A DNA stretch of 64,000 nucleotides from Sciurus carolinensis. Taxonomy: Eukaryota > Chordata > Mammalia > Rodentia > Sciuridae. The stretch lies in the NCBI RefSeq assembly GCF_902686445.1, contig NC_062222.1, forward strand, positions 43,957,792-44,021,791. Reading direction: 5' to 3'. The notes beneath the pieces were generated by a model. It was not told the DNA's origin. It made no database searches and saw only the letters and a list, made by a program, of their open reading frames with translations. Below, one piece after another: positions 40,970 through 51,811 of the stretch (position 1 is its first letter; the number at the start of each line of letters is the position of its first letter). A program made the translations under genes and the position numbers.

Positions 40970-41875
40970 GAAATGTCACTGCTGTCATTAAAAGATCCCA
41001 GGAAAGCACCGATGTAAACTGTCAGCAATGGAATGATAATTTGAGGACTATAAGATGATGTAAGCACAAATGGAAGAAAAAAGAAAAACACAGTGACATG
41101 CTTGAATCCTAGAAAAATTGCTCAGATTCTAACTTTTCAGAATTTTTTCAGCCTACCTCAAAGAATCTCTTACTAGAATGTTAATAATAAGGAAGCACTC
41201 ATAGTTCCTCAGACTTCATCACAGACATAATCCGTTCTCCCAAGTAATATTTGAGTGACTAAATTATTTTCCAAACAAAACTGATACCAGATAAATATCA
41301 TTATTCTAGGCACTGGGAAGACACAATCCATACCATAAACAGATTGTGTTTTGGTTTACTGATCAATTTCTTAGAAATTTTAAAGATTTTTTTTTTTCAA
41401 AGCCTGATTAATTCTTTGTGAAATGAGGACCAAATCAATACTGAATTAGGCAGCAAGACTCTATACCCTGTAATGTGCATCCTGAGACAGCCAGGTGTCC
41501 CATCCTTCACATTCTGTCAAGCAGAAACAAGGAAAGGATAAATCTCCAAAGCTTATCTGGTGACAGACAATCCCATAGGAGTATTCTGAGGCTGACCCCC
41601 ACACGAAGGCTTCACTACACTCTTTTTCATTGCAAGAAAATACAAAAATTAAGTTTAATGTATTTCACTACAGTTGTTAAATAAAAGAGAAAGTTTAATT
41701 CTTACTCTTTTAATGTGTACAAAGGGCACCTAGAAAATTCAGCCTGGGATAGAAAAAAATAAAGAACAGTGGGCTTTACAACTGGGAAGGGCTGGTGTGA
41801 CTTCTACAGCAGTAATGACTAGTGCTGACAGTGAATAAATCAGTTCTCATCCTAAGCCTCAGTGTCTCCTCTCAA
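40970..41875. other. Unassigned non-coding DNA
   Basis: No firm element. About 41290-41335 (ATTCTAGGCACTGGGAAGAC) resembles part of an old repeat shared by 54.5 kb. Confidence 0.3.
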
Positions 41876-41894
41876 AAAGTGGGTTAACAGGTTA

Positions 41895-42140
41895 AAAGGA
41901 CAGGCTTCGGAATCAGACTGCTCAGATACACATCACTAAATCTTTTTAACTATATGGCTCTCATCAAATTATTTAACCTCCTTACGCCTCAGTTTTCCTA
42001 TATGTGAAATGGGGATAATTCTATCTCTTACATAGGGTTGTATTGAGGATTAAATGAAAAAAAAAATTGGCTAGGGATATGTAGATCAGTAGTAGAACAT
42101 TTAACTACCATGCACAAGGTCCTTGGTGCCACCCCAGCAC

Positions 42141-42173
<33 letters not shown>

Positions 42174-42255
42174 CCCAGGAAATCTACCTAAACTATGTGC
42201 ACAATATCTTGTAGTTATTTAGAACAATAAATGTTGGCTATTTTTGCTAACTTGT
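41895..42255 (+). mobile_element. MIR SINE interrupted by an ID
   Basis: GGAATCAGACTGCTCAGATAC, CTTACGCCTCAGTTTTCC and GTTGTATTGAGGATTAAATG, then after the ID AACAATAAATGTTGGCTATT. This is almost the whole sense MIR. Confidence 0.8.
42068..42173 (+). mobile_element. Diverged ID SINE with long A tail
   Basis: TTGGCTAGGGATATGTAGATCAG, then GGTGCCACCCCAGCACC and about 33 A. The body is diverged despite a long pure tail. Confidence 0.8.
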
Positions 42256-42311
42256 AATGGAGTACAGGAAGTATTATCCCAAAATGCAGCAGTTGGCATT
42301 CTGAGTTTTCA

Positions 42312-42530
42312 GGCCGAAGAAACACTCCTGTTTATCCCAGCTTCCCAGAAGGTTAAGGAAGGAACATCACCAAGTTTGAGGCCAGCTTGTGCAACTTAGT
42401 GAGATCCTGCCTCAAAATAAAATTTAGGGGAAAAAATGGGGAGGTTGGCGGTGTAGCTAAGTAGTACTTGCCTAGCATATGCAAGACCCTAAGTTCCACC
42501 CTCAGTACAAGAAAGAAAGAGTAGGCAAGA
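42312..42530 (+). mobile_element. Diverged B1-dID dimeric SINE
   Basis: TTTATCCCAGCTTCCCAGAAGG, linker with GGTTGGCGGTGTAGC and CCTAAGTTCCACCCTCAG. Confidence 0.75.
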
Positions 42531-42748
42531 AAGATAGCTAAAGGAAATTGAGAAAGCCACAGAACGGAAAGGTCTTTCTGATCTTCTTTAGCCCTTACTC
42601 TTTCAAAAACTCATGTGACAGGTATCCTGCCCTATAGGTAAGGAATATCACCCAGGGAAGGCCAAGAAAATGTGGACAGGTCTTGTTAATTTGCATTAAG
42701 TCATATCCCTTTTGTTCAATCATATTTCTACAGGACTGTCCGTTCTTT

Positions 42749-42840
42749 TTTTTTGGGGGGGGGGGCGGTGCTGGGGATCGAACTCAGGGCCTTGTGCTTA
42801 CAAGGCAAGCACTCTACTGACTGAGCTATCTCCCCAGCCC
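42749..42840 (-). mobile_element. ID SINE, antisense, with poly-G tract
   Basis: After a short T run comes an 11-G run, then GCGGTGCTGGGGATCGAACTC and CTATCTCCCCAGCCC. TSD CTGTCC(G/A)TTCTTT at 42736-42748 and 42841-42853. Confidence 0.9.
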
Positions 42841-42889
42841 CTGTCCATTCTTTATTGAACCTAAGCATGAAAATCTTTTCTCCTGAGTC

Positions 42890-43065
42890 AAGCATGGTGG
42901 TGCTTGCCTGTAATCCCAGCAACTAAGGAGGCTGCAGCAGGAGTATAGTAAGTTTGAGGTCACCTTGGGCAATTTAGCAAGACCCAGTCTTGAAATAAAA
43001 AATAAAAAGGGCTGGGGATGGAGCTCAGTGGTAGAGTGTCCCTAGGTTCAATTCCTAATAAAAAT
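42890..43065 (+). mobile_element. B1-dID dimeric SINE
   Basis: AAGCATGGTGGTGCTTGCC, linker AAAAAATAAAAAGGGCTGG and TAGGTTCAATTCCTAATAAA. Confidence 0.85.
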
Positions 43066-43359
43066 AGTTTTCTCTGGGTTTTGAGCTGTCATTGCTGAAG
43101 TCTCCCACATCATGCAAAACTTTGGTTAAATAAATTTGTAATATTTCTCTGTTGTCAATCTGGTTTTTAGTTATAGGAGTGTCAGCCACTGGATTGAAGA
43201 AAAGATGTTCCTTTTTCTTCCCTACACTTACAAAATTGTTATGGAGATTAAAAGTCACATATATACAGAAATATAAAATATAAAAGTAATCATAAATGGT
43301 AGTAGTTAGCAGTTACTTTATTCGCATTATTTCCCCAATAATAGGAATGAACTAACTAT

Positions 43360-43565
43360 TCATGGTGATGACACCCAAATCCTCCCACAAAAATCCACCT
43401 CTATTCTACCCCGAGTCAAGAGCTTCAGTCTGAAAAACTGTGAGAAGAGGAGCACAGAAATCACGTTTTTCCTTTTTGTAACTCCAACATTCACACAGTG
43501 CCTGGCATGCAATATTGCTAAATTATATATTTGTCAAGGGACTTAATAAAGAATAAATGCTATTT
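43360..43565 (+). mobile_element. Possible L2 3' tail
   Basis: AACTCCAACATTCACACAGTGCCTGGCATGC and TTAATAAAGAATAAATGC resemble a worn L2 end. Confidence 0.5.
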
Positions 43566-43639
43566 TGTGCATGTCAATAGCAGATAGCAAGCCATCAATA
43601 TCCACTTGTTGAATTACAAAGCAATTAGACCTAATTACA

Positions 43640-43749
43640 AGGCTGAGGATATAGCTCAGTCGGTAGAGTGCTTGCCTTACAAGCACAAGGCCCTGGGTTC
43701 GATCCCCAGCACCATTAAAAAAAAAAAGAAAGAAAGAAAAAAAGAAGAA
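43640..43749 (+). mobile_element. Young ID SINE
   Basis: Intact A box (TAGCTCAGTCGG) and B box, tail A(n) with GAAA units. TSD CTAATTAC at 43631-43638 and 43750-43757. Confidence 0.95.
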
Positions 43750-43757
43750 CTAATTAC

Positions 43758-44868
43758 GGCACATGGAGTTAATATAAGAATTCTACACATTCAACAGCAA
43801 GTCAGTACTATGCTAAACTTTTCCACCTACATCACAGACAAGAAATCAAACAAATTATGGGAGTATACAGTGCATAGTAGATAGAATCCAGTAACATACT
43901 AGAGTGGAAGATAGAGCCATTGAGATCGTTTGACATTGCATTATCCCCAAGAGCCAGGCAATATCACATCCAATTTGATATCCTCTAAATTTGACCTAAA
44001 TTTGATATCCATATCACATCCTCTTTGATATCCTGAGAGTTGTATGAGACGAGGGGAGTAATTCAGCTTAAAAACTGGTGTAATGGAATAGTGAACCAAA
44101 TGAAACAACTAACAGAGCCACTGGACACATTGAACTCTCTACAAGACAATTCATTTCATTTTCCTAAGAAATCAATGATGCGCATGAAGTAGGAATGAGA
44201 TGGGAGATCCAGGACAGGAAGTTGTTGTGCCCCGAGTCCAGGCATGTACATTGGTCTACATATTAGCTAATTTCAAGTTATTTGCATCTTGGGTTTTCTC
44301 CACATGCGGATTGTCAGAACACAAGAGTTTAAGGTAAAAAAGCAAAAGTCTTCTTCTTCCTTCCTCCTTCCTTGTCTCTTTTTCGATGAGTATCCACATT
44401 TGGTCATGTTAGAATCTGTCATTCCAGGGTTCATCCTCCCAATAACCACTCCTGGATTTTCTTCACCTACCATTTCACCCTTATTTCTACGTTTTCCCTT
44501 TCTAGCAAGTGTTCTTGGGTAGCTTTAGGGCAGGAATTACAAACTCAGAACACAGTGGCTAGGTGACACAGGCCTGGAGACCAGGGATCTGGTAAACTCA
44601 ACAGTTCGCTGGGGCAGAAAACAGAGTCCTCCAGGCAATGATTGCCTGAGGGAAAGCAGGCTCACAGTGCCTTGGAGAGTTTTGTTTCTTTGTTTAGTTT
44701 TATTTTTAACAGAAGCTGGAAATTCATACTTTTATATAAAATGAAAGCAGACCCTCCAAAATCCACCCCCCAAAGACCATAATGTGGACCCAAGTCAGCC
44801 CACAGAGTAGAAATTAGTTGCCTCTGCTTTTGAATTACAAGAAGCTTTAGATTGACTGTAGAAAGTTA
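43758..44868. other. Unassigned, SINE-free non-coding DNA
   Basis: No exon recognised. A 50-bp-period duplication lies at 43961-44036. Open frames of 66-77 residues near 44273-44522 overlap on opposite strands and look spurious. Confidence 0.4.
43961..44036. repeat. Two-copy direct repeat, period 50 bp
   Basis: ATATCACATCC then TTTGATATCCT occurs at 43961-43984 and again at 44011-44034, with CTAAATTTGACCTAAATTTG between. Confidence 0.85.
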
Positions 44869-44869
44869 C

Positions 44870-45240
44870 AACCAGAAAGGACTTTAGAAATCATCATGTG
44901 CCATTACTTTATTTTATAAAGGAAAATTGGGACCTAAAGAGGGGCTTTGGCTTTGTGCAGCTGAACTAATGCTAACAGAGAACAAAATACTGTGGTCAGC
45001 AGAGGTCATGCATGGCCCTGTCCTCAAGTTGCTCACCCTCCAGTGGAGGAGATAACTTGAGAACAGTTGGAAGGCAGTTTATTCATACTATCCGATAATA
45101 GAGGATTGGATAGGTGCAGAAAAAGAACAAGGAAGGAAGTAGTTGACTCTGATAGCCATTTAATGCCTCTCATACGAACCCAGGCCTCCTTCTTCTCCAG
45201 TCCAAATTTCCACTGCTATACTATACTGGTTCCTGGTCCC
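44870..45240 (-). mobile_element. MIR-like SINE, antisense, interrupted
   Basis: GGACTTTAGAAATCATCATGTG and TTATAAAGGAAAATTGGGACC at 44870-44945, with the inverted end GAACCCAGGCCTCCTTCTTC and CCACTGCTATACTATACTGG at 45177-45230. About 190 bases lie in between. Confidence 0.55.
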
Positions 45241-45735
45241 TAAAACCTCAGCCCTTCCCTTCAAAGAAACGTGGCCATGTAAAACATGGCAGTGCTGCAA
45301 TTAAGAAGAAAACAGCCAGTATTTAAAATGCCATATCCCAATTTCATGAAAGGGAAGGACACTTGGCCCTTGATTGTTAAATCAAGAGGCAAAGCTAACA
45401 GCACTGGGAGCAAAAAAGCTGAGACATAGTCCTGGTTCAGCCATTAACCAATTAAAGGAGTAAGTAAATATGTAATCAGACGAGATTAGACTGGAAGGAG
45501 ACATAAGGCTCTGCCAGTTTGGTGATTCTAGGATATTTTATGACAGATCTTACTTAAGTTCAAAGAAGGAAGATATCATTGTGTGCAGGAAATGTCAGGA
45601 AAAAACTTTGTGGAGGAGCTAGGGATTAGATTAGGCCCTAAAAGATGAGAGGGATTAAGGAATGGGGGAAGGGTTGGAGTCGAGGGGAAAGGCAAGAGGA
45701 AACAGCTTAAGCAAAATATTTATAGTAAACAATGC
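45005..45735 (+). mobile_element. Old mammalian repeat fragments, family unassigned
   Basis: GGCCCTGTCCTCAAGTTGCTCACC at about 45014 and AAAACTTTGTGGAGGAGC, CCTAAAAGATGAGAGGGATT and GGAAACAGCTTAAGC at 45601-45712 follow the order of a dispersed ancient repeat also seen near 54.5 kb. Name uncertain. Confidence 0.4.
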
Positions 45736-47280
45736 ACCCAAGGAGATATGCTAAGGTATGGAGGGAGTTCACACCGGATGGCAGGATCTTATCCCTAAGG
45801 TGGGAAGTGAGGCCATCTGCATATGGACTCCCAAAGGAGGTGCTAAGGACTGAGGAGTGGGGGAAGTTTGGGGACCTTGCCTTAGCAGGGTTGTGGAGAA
45901 TATGCTGGAGTCTCAACTGGAGTTATAGCAGTTGGACTGAGAGGCCTGCCTGGGGTAGACAATGAGTTTTTAGTGAATCGTTTTGAATGTCAGTCCAAAG
46001 AGTAGGAGAAAGTAGTTTACAAGGCGCTCTGGTTGTTTTTGCTACATTCTTAGTACTTGTTGCCTGAAGGTAAATGACCCCCATAGCCAGGACTCCCCTA
46101 CACACCGCCATGGTCGACTTTGAACTCAGGACCTGATGATACACACAAGGCACAATATGATCCCCATTCCCAAAGAACTAGAGATTTTGGTTGTTGTCAT
46201 TTTTTGTTGTTGTTAGAAGACAAAATACAAAGGGAAAGTTAACCTTTATTCAGTCAACAGCCCTTCAGATTTTTTTTTCTATGCGCGACACTGTCAGGAA
46301 TTTCCATTGGCGTTTTCTGTCCTCTTAAGTTTACTAACATCACTCTCCTTTCACCACGGCATCCAACCTACCAATCCTCCTTGAGAGATGTAGGTGGATG
46401 CTGGCCTGCACATGCTGATCACTCCACTCACCCAGGATGGGACAAGATGAGAACTCTTGCTTAAATACTGAGAACACGGCCTCTTGATTGGAGTCCCTGC
46501 CCTGGGGTACACATGGGACCTTTCTCTCCCTGTCCCACTGTGGCTAGCTCTTCTCCCTCGCTGCCCTTCATGTAACACCAGTGTTACTCTACCCAGTCTT
46601 ACAGTAAGCATGGCCCCTCAACATCCTTAGGTCTCACCTCAGGCTCTCTCCTATCAGACCACCTCCTCAGTCCCTCCCAAAGTTTCATCAAGGTGTTCTC
46701 CCAGGCACAGAGTGAGCCTTGCTTCATTTGCTGACATTTGAAGGACTGTGCAGACACAGCTTTGGAGAAAACCCCAAGCGCATAGATAGAGTTGGGCAGA
46801 TGACATAGTTAGTTACATAGATGTATACTTAAAAGTCATACATACAGAAGTAAGCAATAAATCTGGTTAAAGGGCAGTGCGTGCTAGAATTCTGGTCCAC
46901 AGCTATGTTAATTCATCCAGATATGGGCAAATAATGGCCTGGAGGGTGGTTTTCCTAAACAAAGCAGTGGGCATTTCCTACTTAAGAGAGCTTTTGTCCA
47001 TGGTTTCCCAATTTTCTTTGTCTTTCCTTAATGTGCTCAATCACAAAAACAATAGAGTGAGGCAGGGTTTCCTGGGGCCTTTGGACAAAGACCAGCTCTG
47101 GTAATTACTCTCCAGTTTACCTGAGATTTACCCCCTCAACATCTGCTTCCTTTAACAGAAAGAAAATATTCTTATAGATAAAATAAATCCAAGTAACATC
47201 CAAGCTCTACTTCAAGAAAACAAATAGCTGCTTTTTTAACTACTGATCTGGTTGAATCTTTCTCTAAGGGTCATTAAGAA
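45736..47280. other. Unassigned, SINE-poor non-coding DNA
   Basis: The longest stretch without a clear SINE. Open frames of 70-86 residues occur on both strands (for example 46351-46611 minus) with no family resemblance. A weak inverted ID-like trace (TTTGAACTCAGGACC) lies near 46119. Confidence 0.4.
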
Positions 47281-47289
47281 AGTTGGGTT

Positions 47290-47398
47290 TTAAAACTGTA
47301 GTCCCAGCATTCCGGAGGAGCAGGAGAATCACTGAAGTTCAATACCAGCCTGGACTACATGGCGTGACCTCAACTCAAAAATTAAAATACGTAAATAG
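47290..47398 (+). mobile_element. B1 SINE monomer, diverged
   Basis: AAACTGTAGTCCCAGCATTCC, CAGGAGAATCACTGAAG and CAGCCTGGACTACATGG with an A-rich tail. Confidence 0.7.
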
Positions 47399-47453
47399 AG
47401 CTGAATTTGAAGACATCTGTCCTGAATTTCTAAGTTTAAAAATATGTAGGTTA

Positions 47454-47553
47454 GGGCTGGGGAGATAGCTCAGTCGGTAGAGTGTTTTCCTTGCAAGCAC
47501 AAGGCCCTGGATTTGATCCCCAGCACCGCAAAAAAAAAAAAAAAAAAAAAAAA
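47454..47553 (+). mobile_element. Young ID SINE
   Basis: Intact A box (TAGCTCAGTCGG) and near-intact B box with about 25 A. TSD ATGTA(G/A)GTTAG on both sides. Confidence 0.95.
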
Positions 47554-47570
47554 ATGTAAGTTAGAATACT

Positions 47571-47670
47571 GTGGGGACGTGGTTGAGTGGTAGAGCACTT
47601 GTCTAGCATGCAGAAGGCCCTGGTTCATCCCCAGCACCTCAAAAAATGAATAAATAAAATAAAATAAGTC
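47571..47670 (+). mobile_element. ID SINE
   Basis: GTGGGGACGTGGTTGAGTGG then CCTGGTTCATCCCCAGCACC and an (AAAT)n tail. Lies directly after the young ID. Confidence 0.8.
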
Positions 47671-47707
47671 CTATTAGAAATTACCTAGAGTAAGATTTTC
47701 TTTAAGT

Positions 47708-47800
47708 TTTTTTTTTTTTTTCTGACTGTGCTGGAATTGAATCAAGGACCTACCTTCATATTAGGCAACTGCCCTGCCACTGAGCCAACTAACTTCCTAC
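47708..47800 (-). mobile_element. Diverged ID SINE, antisense
   Basis: Poly-T, GTGCTGGAATTGAATCAAGG and GCCACTGAGCCAACTAAC. Confidence 0.75.
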
Positions 47801-47961
47801 CGCCAGTGACTTTTTAAAAGACCATCTCTACCTTTAACTACTATTGACTAAATCAATTATGTGCAATTCTTATAAAGCATTTAAAAAGCAAGTATGTGCT
47901 TCAAAATGTCTTCCAAGGAAAAAGTTTTCAGTGACCTTGCTTCAGGAGACCACAAAACTTT

Positions 47962-48052
47962 TTTAGGTGGAGGAGGCTGCTAGGAATCAAATGCTGTGTC
48001 CTCTGGCTTGCTAGGCAAGAACTCTACTACTGATCTACATTCCCAACCCTAG
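47962..48052 (-). mobile_element. Diverged ID SINE, antisense
   Basis: GCTGCTAGGAATCAAATGC then GCTTGCTAGGCAAGAACTC and ACTGATCTACATTCCCAACCC. Confidence 0.75.
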
Positions 48053-48054
48053 TT

Positions 48055-48670
48055 GAACTTAATTAAAATAACAAATTAAAATTAATTTGATTTTCTAGTG
48101 ACTAAAACTATGACATGCCTTTGGTTTTTTTTTCTGCAAATGCTTCAAATATATTCAAATATCTAATTTTAAGCAGTCCAAAGGGCTATAATAAAAGTGT
48201 TGTCATACTTTTACAAATTCCCCAAAACAAATTTCAATTTGTATTACATTATTTCAAGTATGGAGAACAATTAACAATAGTATCAAACTCACAGCAGCAG
48301 ATATGACTTTTCATTGCCTAAAAACCAGGGAGCAACACCAATCTTTTATGGTTGAGGAATTCCTAACAGGCTCAGTTATAGTGAGGAATATCAACATCCC
48401 GAGGTGATCCATTCTTCACCAAAACTCTCTGGGGATTTGCAAAGTGAGAAATTCTTTTGTATCTTTGAAAATAGGCAAATGAAAGGAATTTCTTTTAATC
48501 TGGCTTAGGTCCGGACTAGTGAGTGGCACTAATAAGGAACAAACACATTAGCACCAAAAGGAAATGATAATTAGAACAGAAATCTTAATCCATACCCCAC
48601 TGACTGGGATCTGTAAAGCCAAGCCACTGGACTTTAAATGTAAAAATCACATTCAAATGTGCAAAAGGAC
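48055..48670. other. Unassigned non-coding DNA
   Basis: No recognised element. Confidence 0.35.
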
Positions 48671-48673
48671 AAT

Positions 48674-48768
48674 GTGGGGATGAGGATGTAGCTCAGTGGC
48701 AGAGTACTTGCCTAGCGTGTGGGAGGCCCTGAGTTGGATCCCCAGCATTGCAAAAACAAAAGGATAAC
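48674..48768 (+). mobile_element. ID SINE
   Basis: GTGGGGATGAGGATGTAGCTCAG and GAGTTGGATCCCCAGCATTGC with a short tail. Confidence 0.85.
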
Positions 48769-49516
48769 CGGCAAGGCATTTGCATGTGAAAATGAGTGGT
48801 TTAGGTACATAATTGGTTAGCTGAATACCTTATTCTTGGGTAGAATGGGGTTTTCCTAGGAAATATTTCAGGTTTGGGGGAGGAAGCAACGTTTTACACA
48901 AAGGATTAAATTTAAGAGAGGATTTATTTTAAAATTGAAGTTAAAGACTAAGTGCTGTCAATTAAGCAAATTGATTCTGATCTGAGGTGATTGATTTTAA
49001 TGGTGGTTCTCTAATTTCTAGTTCTGCTTACTGGAATCCAGCAGTCTTCTTACTGGAGAGAATTTGAAGGTGGTGTGAAGGGACAAAAAACAGAAGAGGT
49101 TGAATCATAGGCTTTAACCCTCCAGAATCCCAGGGTTAGAAAGGAGAAATATGGTGAAATAAAAGACAGAGACCGATGAGAATTTCTGAATACCTGATAC
49201 CTGCTGCTGTTATCAAAATAATCCTGGCCCAAGGGGTAAATAGTTCTATATCTTAGGGCATTCCCTGAAATGCCATCTTATGGATACTTACTCATTTTTT
49301 ATTGATAAGATGTCTCCAGTTTTCATTAGTTGTTGAGATGTTGGAAAAACTATTTTCATACATATATTTTTTGTAAGGCATCCATTAATTGATTCAATAT
49401 CTACAGTACATAGGGAAAATGTGATTAAAATTGTATGATGTAGGACAAGGACTCTTCTTCATTTTTTTTAAGCTCCTTTTATTTTTTCAAGCCCTCATGT
49501 CAAGGGCTGACTTTCA
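48769..49516. other. Unassigned non-coding DNA
   Basis: No recognised element. Confidence 0.35.
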
Positions 49517-49530
49517 ATTAAAAAAAATTT

Positions 49531-49649
49531 TGTGGGATGGAGCTGTGGTAGAGCACTTACCTGGCATATGAGAGGCCTGGGTTCGATCCTCAGCACCACA
49601 TATAAATACATAAATGAAATAAAAGATCCACTGACAATTAAAATGTATG

Positions 49650-49703
<54 letters not shown>
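49531..49703 (+). mobile_element. ID SINE with (TA)n tail
   Basis: GTGGGATGGAGCTGTGGTAGAGC, GGGTTCGATCCTCAGCACC and a tail of ATAAATAC units. CAATTAAAA occurs on both sides, and the (AT)n run at about 49656-49700 follows. Confidence 0.8.
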
Positions 49704-49704
<1 letters not shown>

Positions 49705-49726
49705 TTTTTTTAAAAAAAGACTTTGG

Positions 49727-49824
49727 GGCTGGGGAGATAGCTCACTTGGTAGAGTGCTTGCCTCAGAAGCACAAGGCCCTGAGTTCGATCCCCAGTACCG
49801 CAAAAAAAAAAAAAAAAAAAAAAA
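49727..49824 (+). mobile_element. Young ID SINE
   Basis: Near-consensus body, about 24 A, TSD AAAAGACTTTG ending at 49726 and again ending at about 49831. Confidence 0.9.
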
Positions 49825-49831
49825 GACTTTG

Positions 49832-49922
49832 TGTGTTGAGGGGTGCTGTGTTGGGGTTCAAATCGGAGGCCTTGTGATGGTAACCAAATACTCTGCCACT
49901 AAGCAATATCCCCAGTATCCCT
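49832..49922 (-). mobile_element. Diverged ID SINE, antisense
   Basis: GGGGTTCAAATCGGAGGCC and GCCACTAAGCAATATCCCCAG. Inverted partner of the preceding ID. Confidence 0.75.
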
Positions 49923-50524
49923 AAGAGATCTTGAAGTCTGTTCTTTTCCTGAGTTTCTATTCCAACTTACAAGACACGCTAGGTAAAACCCAGTTTTCCT
50001 GTGAAATGGAACAATGCCATATTTGCCTATGTAGACAAACATGCTTATAATTGTGACAGTTGTTACACAGCAAATTCAAATAATCATTGTGATTTTTTTT
50101 CGTAGAGTAAATGTGGCAAGACTCAGAAATCAAATTCAAGGCTGCCAAGAAGTGGTGGATCTAATTCAGACTTGCTAGACTTGAGCCTGTCAAGAAATGT
50201 AGAGAAAACCTTAATATCAAGCTGAAATACAAAGTATTTCTTTCAGGAATAATATCTGTGACCTGGCATCCTTAATTCCTGAAGAGGATAAATTCCTCTC
50301 TACTAAAATCTTTTCTTCTTGTTGTTGTTGCTTTATCTTTATCTTATGGTTAACCTAGAGGATTACGTTATTATGCACAGATAACACATTCCTGTTTGAC
50401 CTTATTCCCCTTCCTGGGCAGATGAGGCTTAGCCTAATGTTTTTCACAACTTAAATTTAATTTTGTCCTGGATGTGTTTTGAGAATAGATGATCCATGAT
50501 GCTCAAAATGCACGTTTCATAGAG
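49923..50524. other. Unassigned non-coding DNA
   Basis: No recognised element. Confidence 0.35.
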
Positions 50525-50525
50525 C

Positions 50526-50566
50526 ATGGGGTATAGCTCAGCAGTACCAAAAAAAGATAAAATAAA
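50526..50566 (+). mobile_element. Very short ID remnant
   Basis: ATGGGGTATAGCTCAGCAGTACC followed by an A-rich tail: the A-box end joined directly to a tail-like sequence. Possibly an internally deleted ID. Confidence 0.55.
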
Positions 50567-50576
50567 AGGCAACTTT

Positions 50577-50672
50577 TTGTTTATTTTTTCCCAGTGCTAG
50601 GAGTCAAATCTAGTGGCTTAGGTACATGCTAGGTTAAGTGCTCTCTCAACCACTGAACACCCCAGCACCCCA
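50577..50672 (-). mobile_element. Diverged ID SINE, antisense
   Basis: GTGCTAGGAGTCAAATCTAGTGG, then CATGCTAGGTTAAGTGC and CCACTGAACACCCCAGC. Confidence 0.7.
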
Positions 50673-50809
50673 CTCAAAGAAAAAAAAAAAAAAAAGTATT
50701 CATTGAAGTAAACAGCACCCCCCTCCAAAAAAAAAAAAAAAAAGTATTCATTGAAGTAAACAGCACCCCCCTCAAAAAAAAACAAAAACAGTATTCATTG
50801 AAGTAAACA
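50663..50809. repeat. Tandem repeat, period 47-48 bp, about 3 copies
   Basis: AGTATTCATTGAAGTAAAC starts at 50695, 50743 and 50790. The units are joined by CAGCACCCCCCTC plus an A run, and a partial leading unit sits at 50663-50694. The A runs differ in length. Confidence 0.95.
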
Positions 50810-50856
50810 TAAATAGTGGTCTCTTTAAATATATTTTGAAATTTAATTCTCTTTCT

Positions 50857-51025
50857 CTATATTGGGCATTGACTCAAGAGTGCTTTATCACTGACTGAAC
50901 TACACCCTCAGTCCTTTATATTTATTTTGAGACAGGTCCTGCTATATTGCAGAAGCTGGCTTTAAACTCGCGATGCTCCTGCCTCAGCCTCCAGGATCAC
51001 GAGCATTATAGGTGCATGCCACTGC
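50857..51025 (-). mobile_element. B1-dID dimeric SINE, antisense
   Basis: GGGCATTGACTCAAGAGTGC, linker TTTATATTTATTTTGAGACAGG and GCATGCCACTGCC. Confidence 0.8.
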
Positions 51026-51029
51026 CAAT

Positions 51030-51495
51030 TCTTGTTCATTTTAATGATCAGTAAAAGTCGGCCTCAGATGCTAACCCGTCATTGCAAGAATGTATAATTC
51101 TACAAATTCCGAAATCATTTTTAGGGCCACTATCTAGTGAATTTCTTTAAGGTAGATATGAAGGGTAGATACGAAGATGGATGAGAGGACAGGATTAATA
51201 ATCGTGTTCCCAAAAAATTAGAACTTCTAAGTATGAATTTATATTTGATTTATGTATGCTGTGACCTGTACAATAAGTGAATGTATAGTATACATTTCTA
51301 AAGAATCAGGAAAGAAGTAAATAGTAAAGAAAAGGACTAATGAATTAGTTACCTACATACAAATATACAAAAGAAAAAAATATGATAAATGGAACCCAAG
51401 GATTTCAGTTGGGAAAAAAGTACTTGATCACATATGACACAGAAAGGAAAAAAAAAAAAAAAGAAACCATACAAGTCATTAAGAGAGCAAAACAC
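51030..51495. other. Unassigned non-coding DNA
   Basis: No recognised element. Confidence 0.35.
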
Positions 51496-51497
51496 AA

Positions 51498-51700
51498 GGT
51501 GGTTGCAGTGGTTCACACTGGTTATCCCAGCCAGGAGGCTGAGGCAGAAGAATCACAAGTTCAAGTCCAGTCTGGGCAATTTCGGGAGAACTTATCTCAA
51601 ATTTTAAAAATAAATAAATAAATAAAATTTAAAGGGCTGAGGATATAGCTCAGCAGTACAGCTTGCCTGGGTTCAAACTCTGGTACTGTAAGACAAAAAA
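51498..51700 (+). mobile_element. B1-dID dimeric SINE, diverged
   Basis: AAGGTGGTTGCAGTGGTTCAC, linker AAATAAATAAATAAAATTTAAAGGG shortened here and an ID half with GGATATAGCTCAGCAG. Confidence 0.8.
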
Positions 51701-51811
51701 AAAAGTTAAAAAAAAGATGTTCAGTGAGAGGTATAAGATAAGAGTTTCATACATACAAAGATAGAATACTATCCATACATCTACTTCTGTTAGTTTATTA
51801 AGCAATAGACA

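Larger units (their letters stand above)
42262..43232 (+). mobile_element. Old LTR, family X copy D (interrupted three times)
   Basis: TATTATCCCAAAATGCAGCAG, ATCCCTTTTGTTCAATCATATTTC, CTTTATTGAACCTAAGCATG, AAACTTTGGTTAAATAAATTTG and GTTGTCAATCTGGTTTTTAGTTATAGG match the inverses of copies A and B and the sense copy C, in order. SINEs at 42312-42530, 42749-42840 and 42890-43065 interrupt it. The end is near CTTCCCTACA (43217-43226). Confidence 0.75.

Noticed and set aside
49532..49924. 130-residue open frame as a coding gene
   Set aside because: It is made of two ID SINEs joined through an (AT)n repeat; the peptide is a SINE translation artefact.
50663..50809. CRISPR-like array
   Set aside because: The period is regular, but the whole unit including the spacer is repeated, in mammalian DNA, with A-run joints. 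It is a simple tandem repeat.
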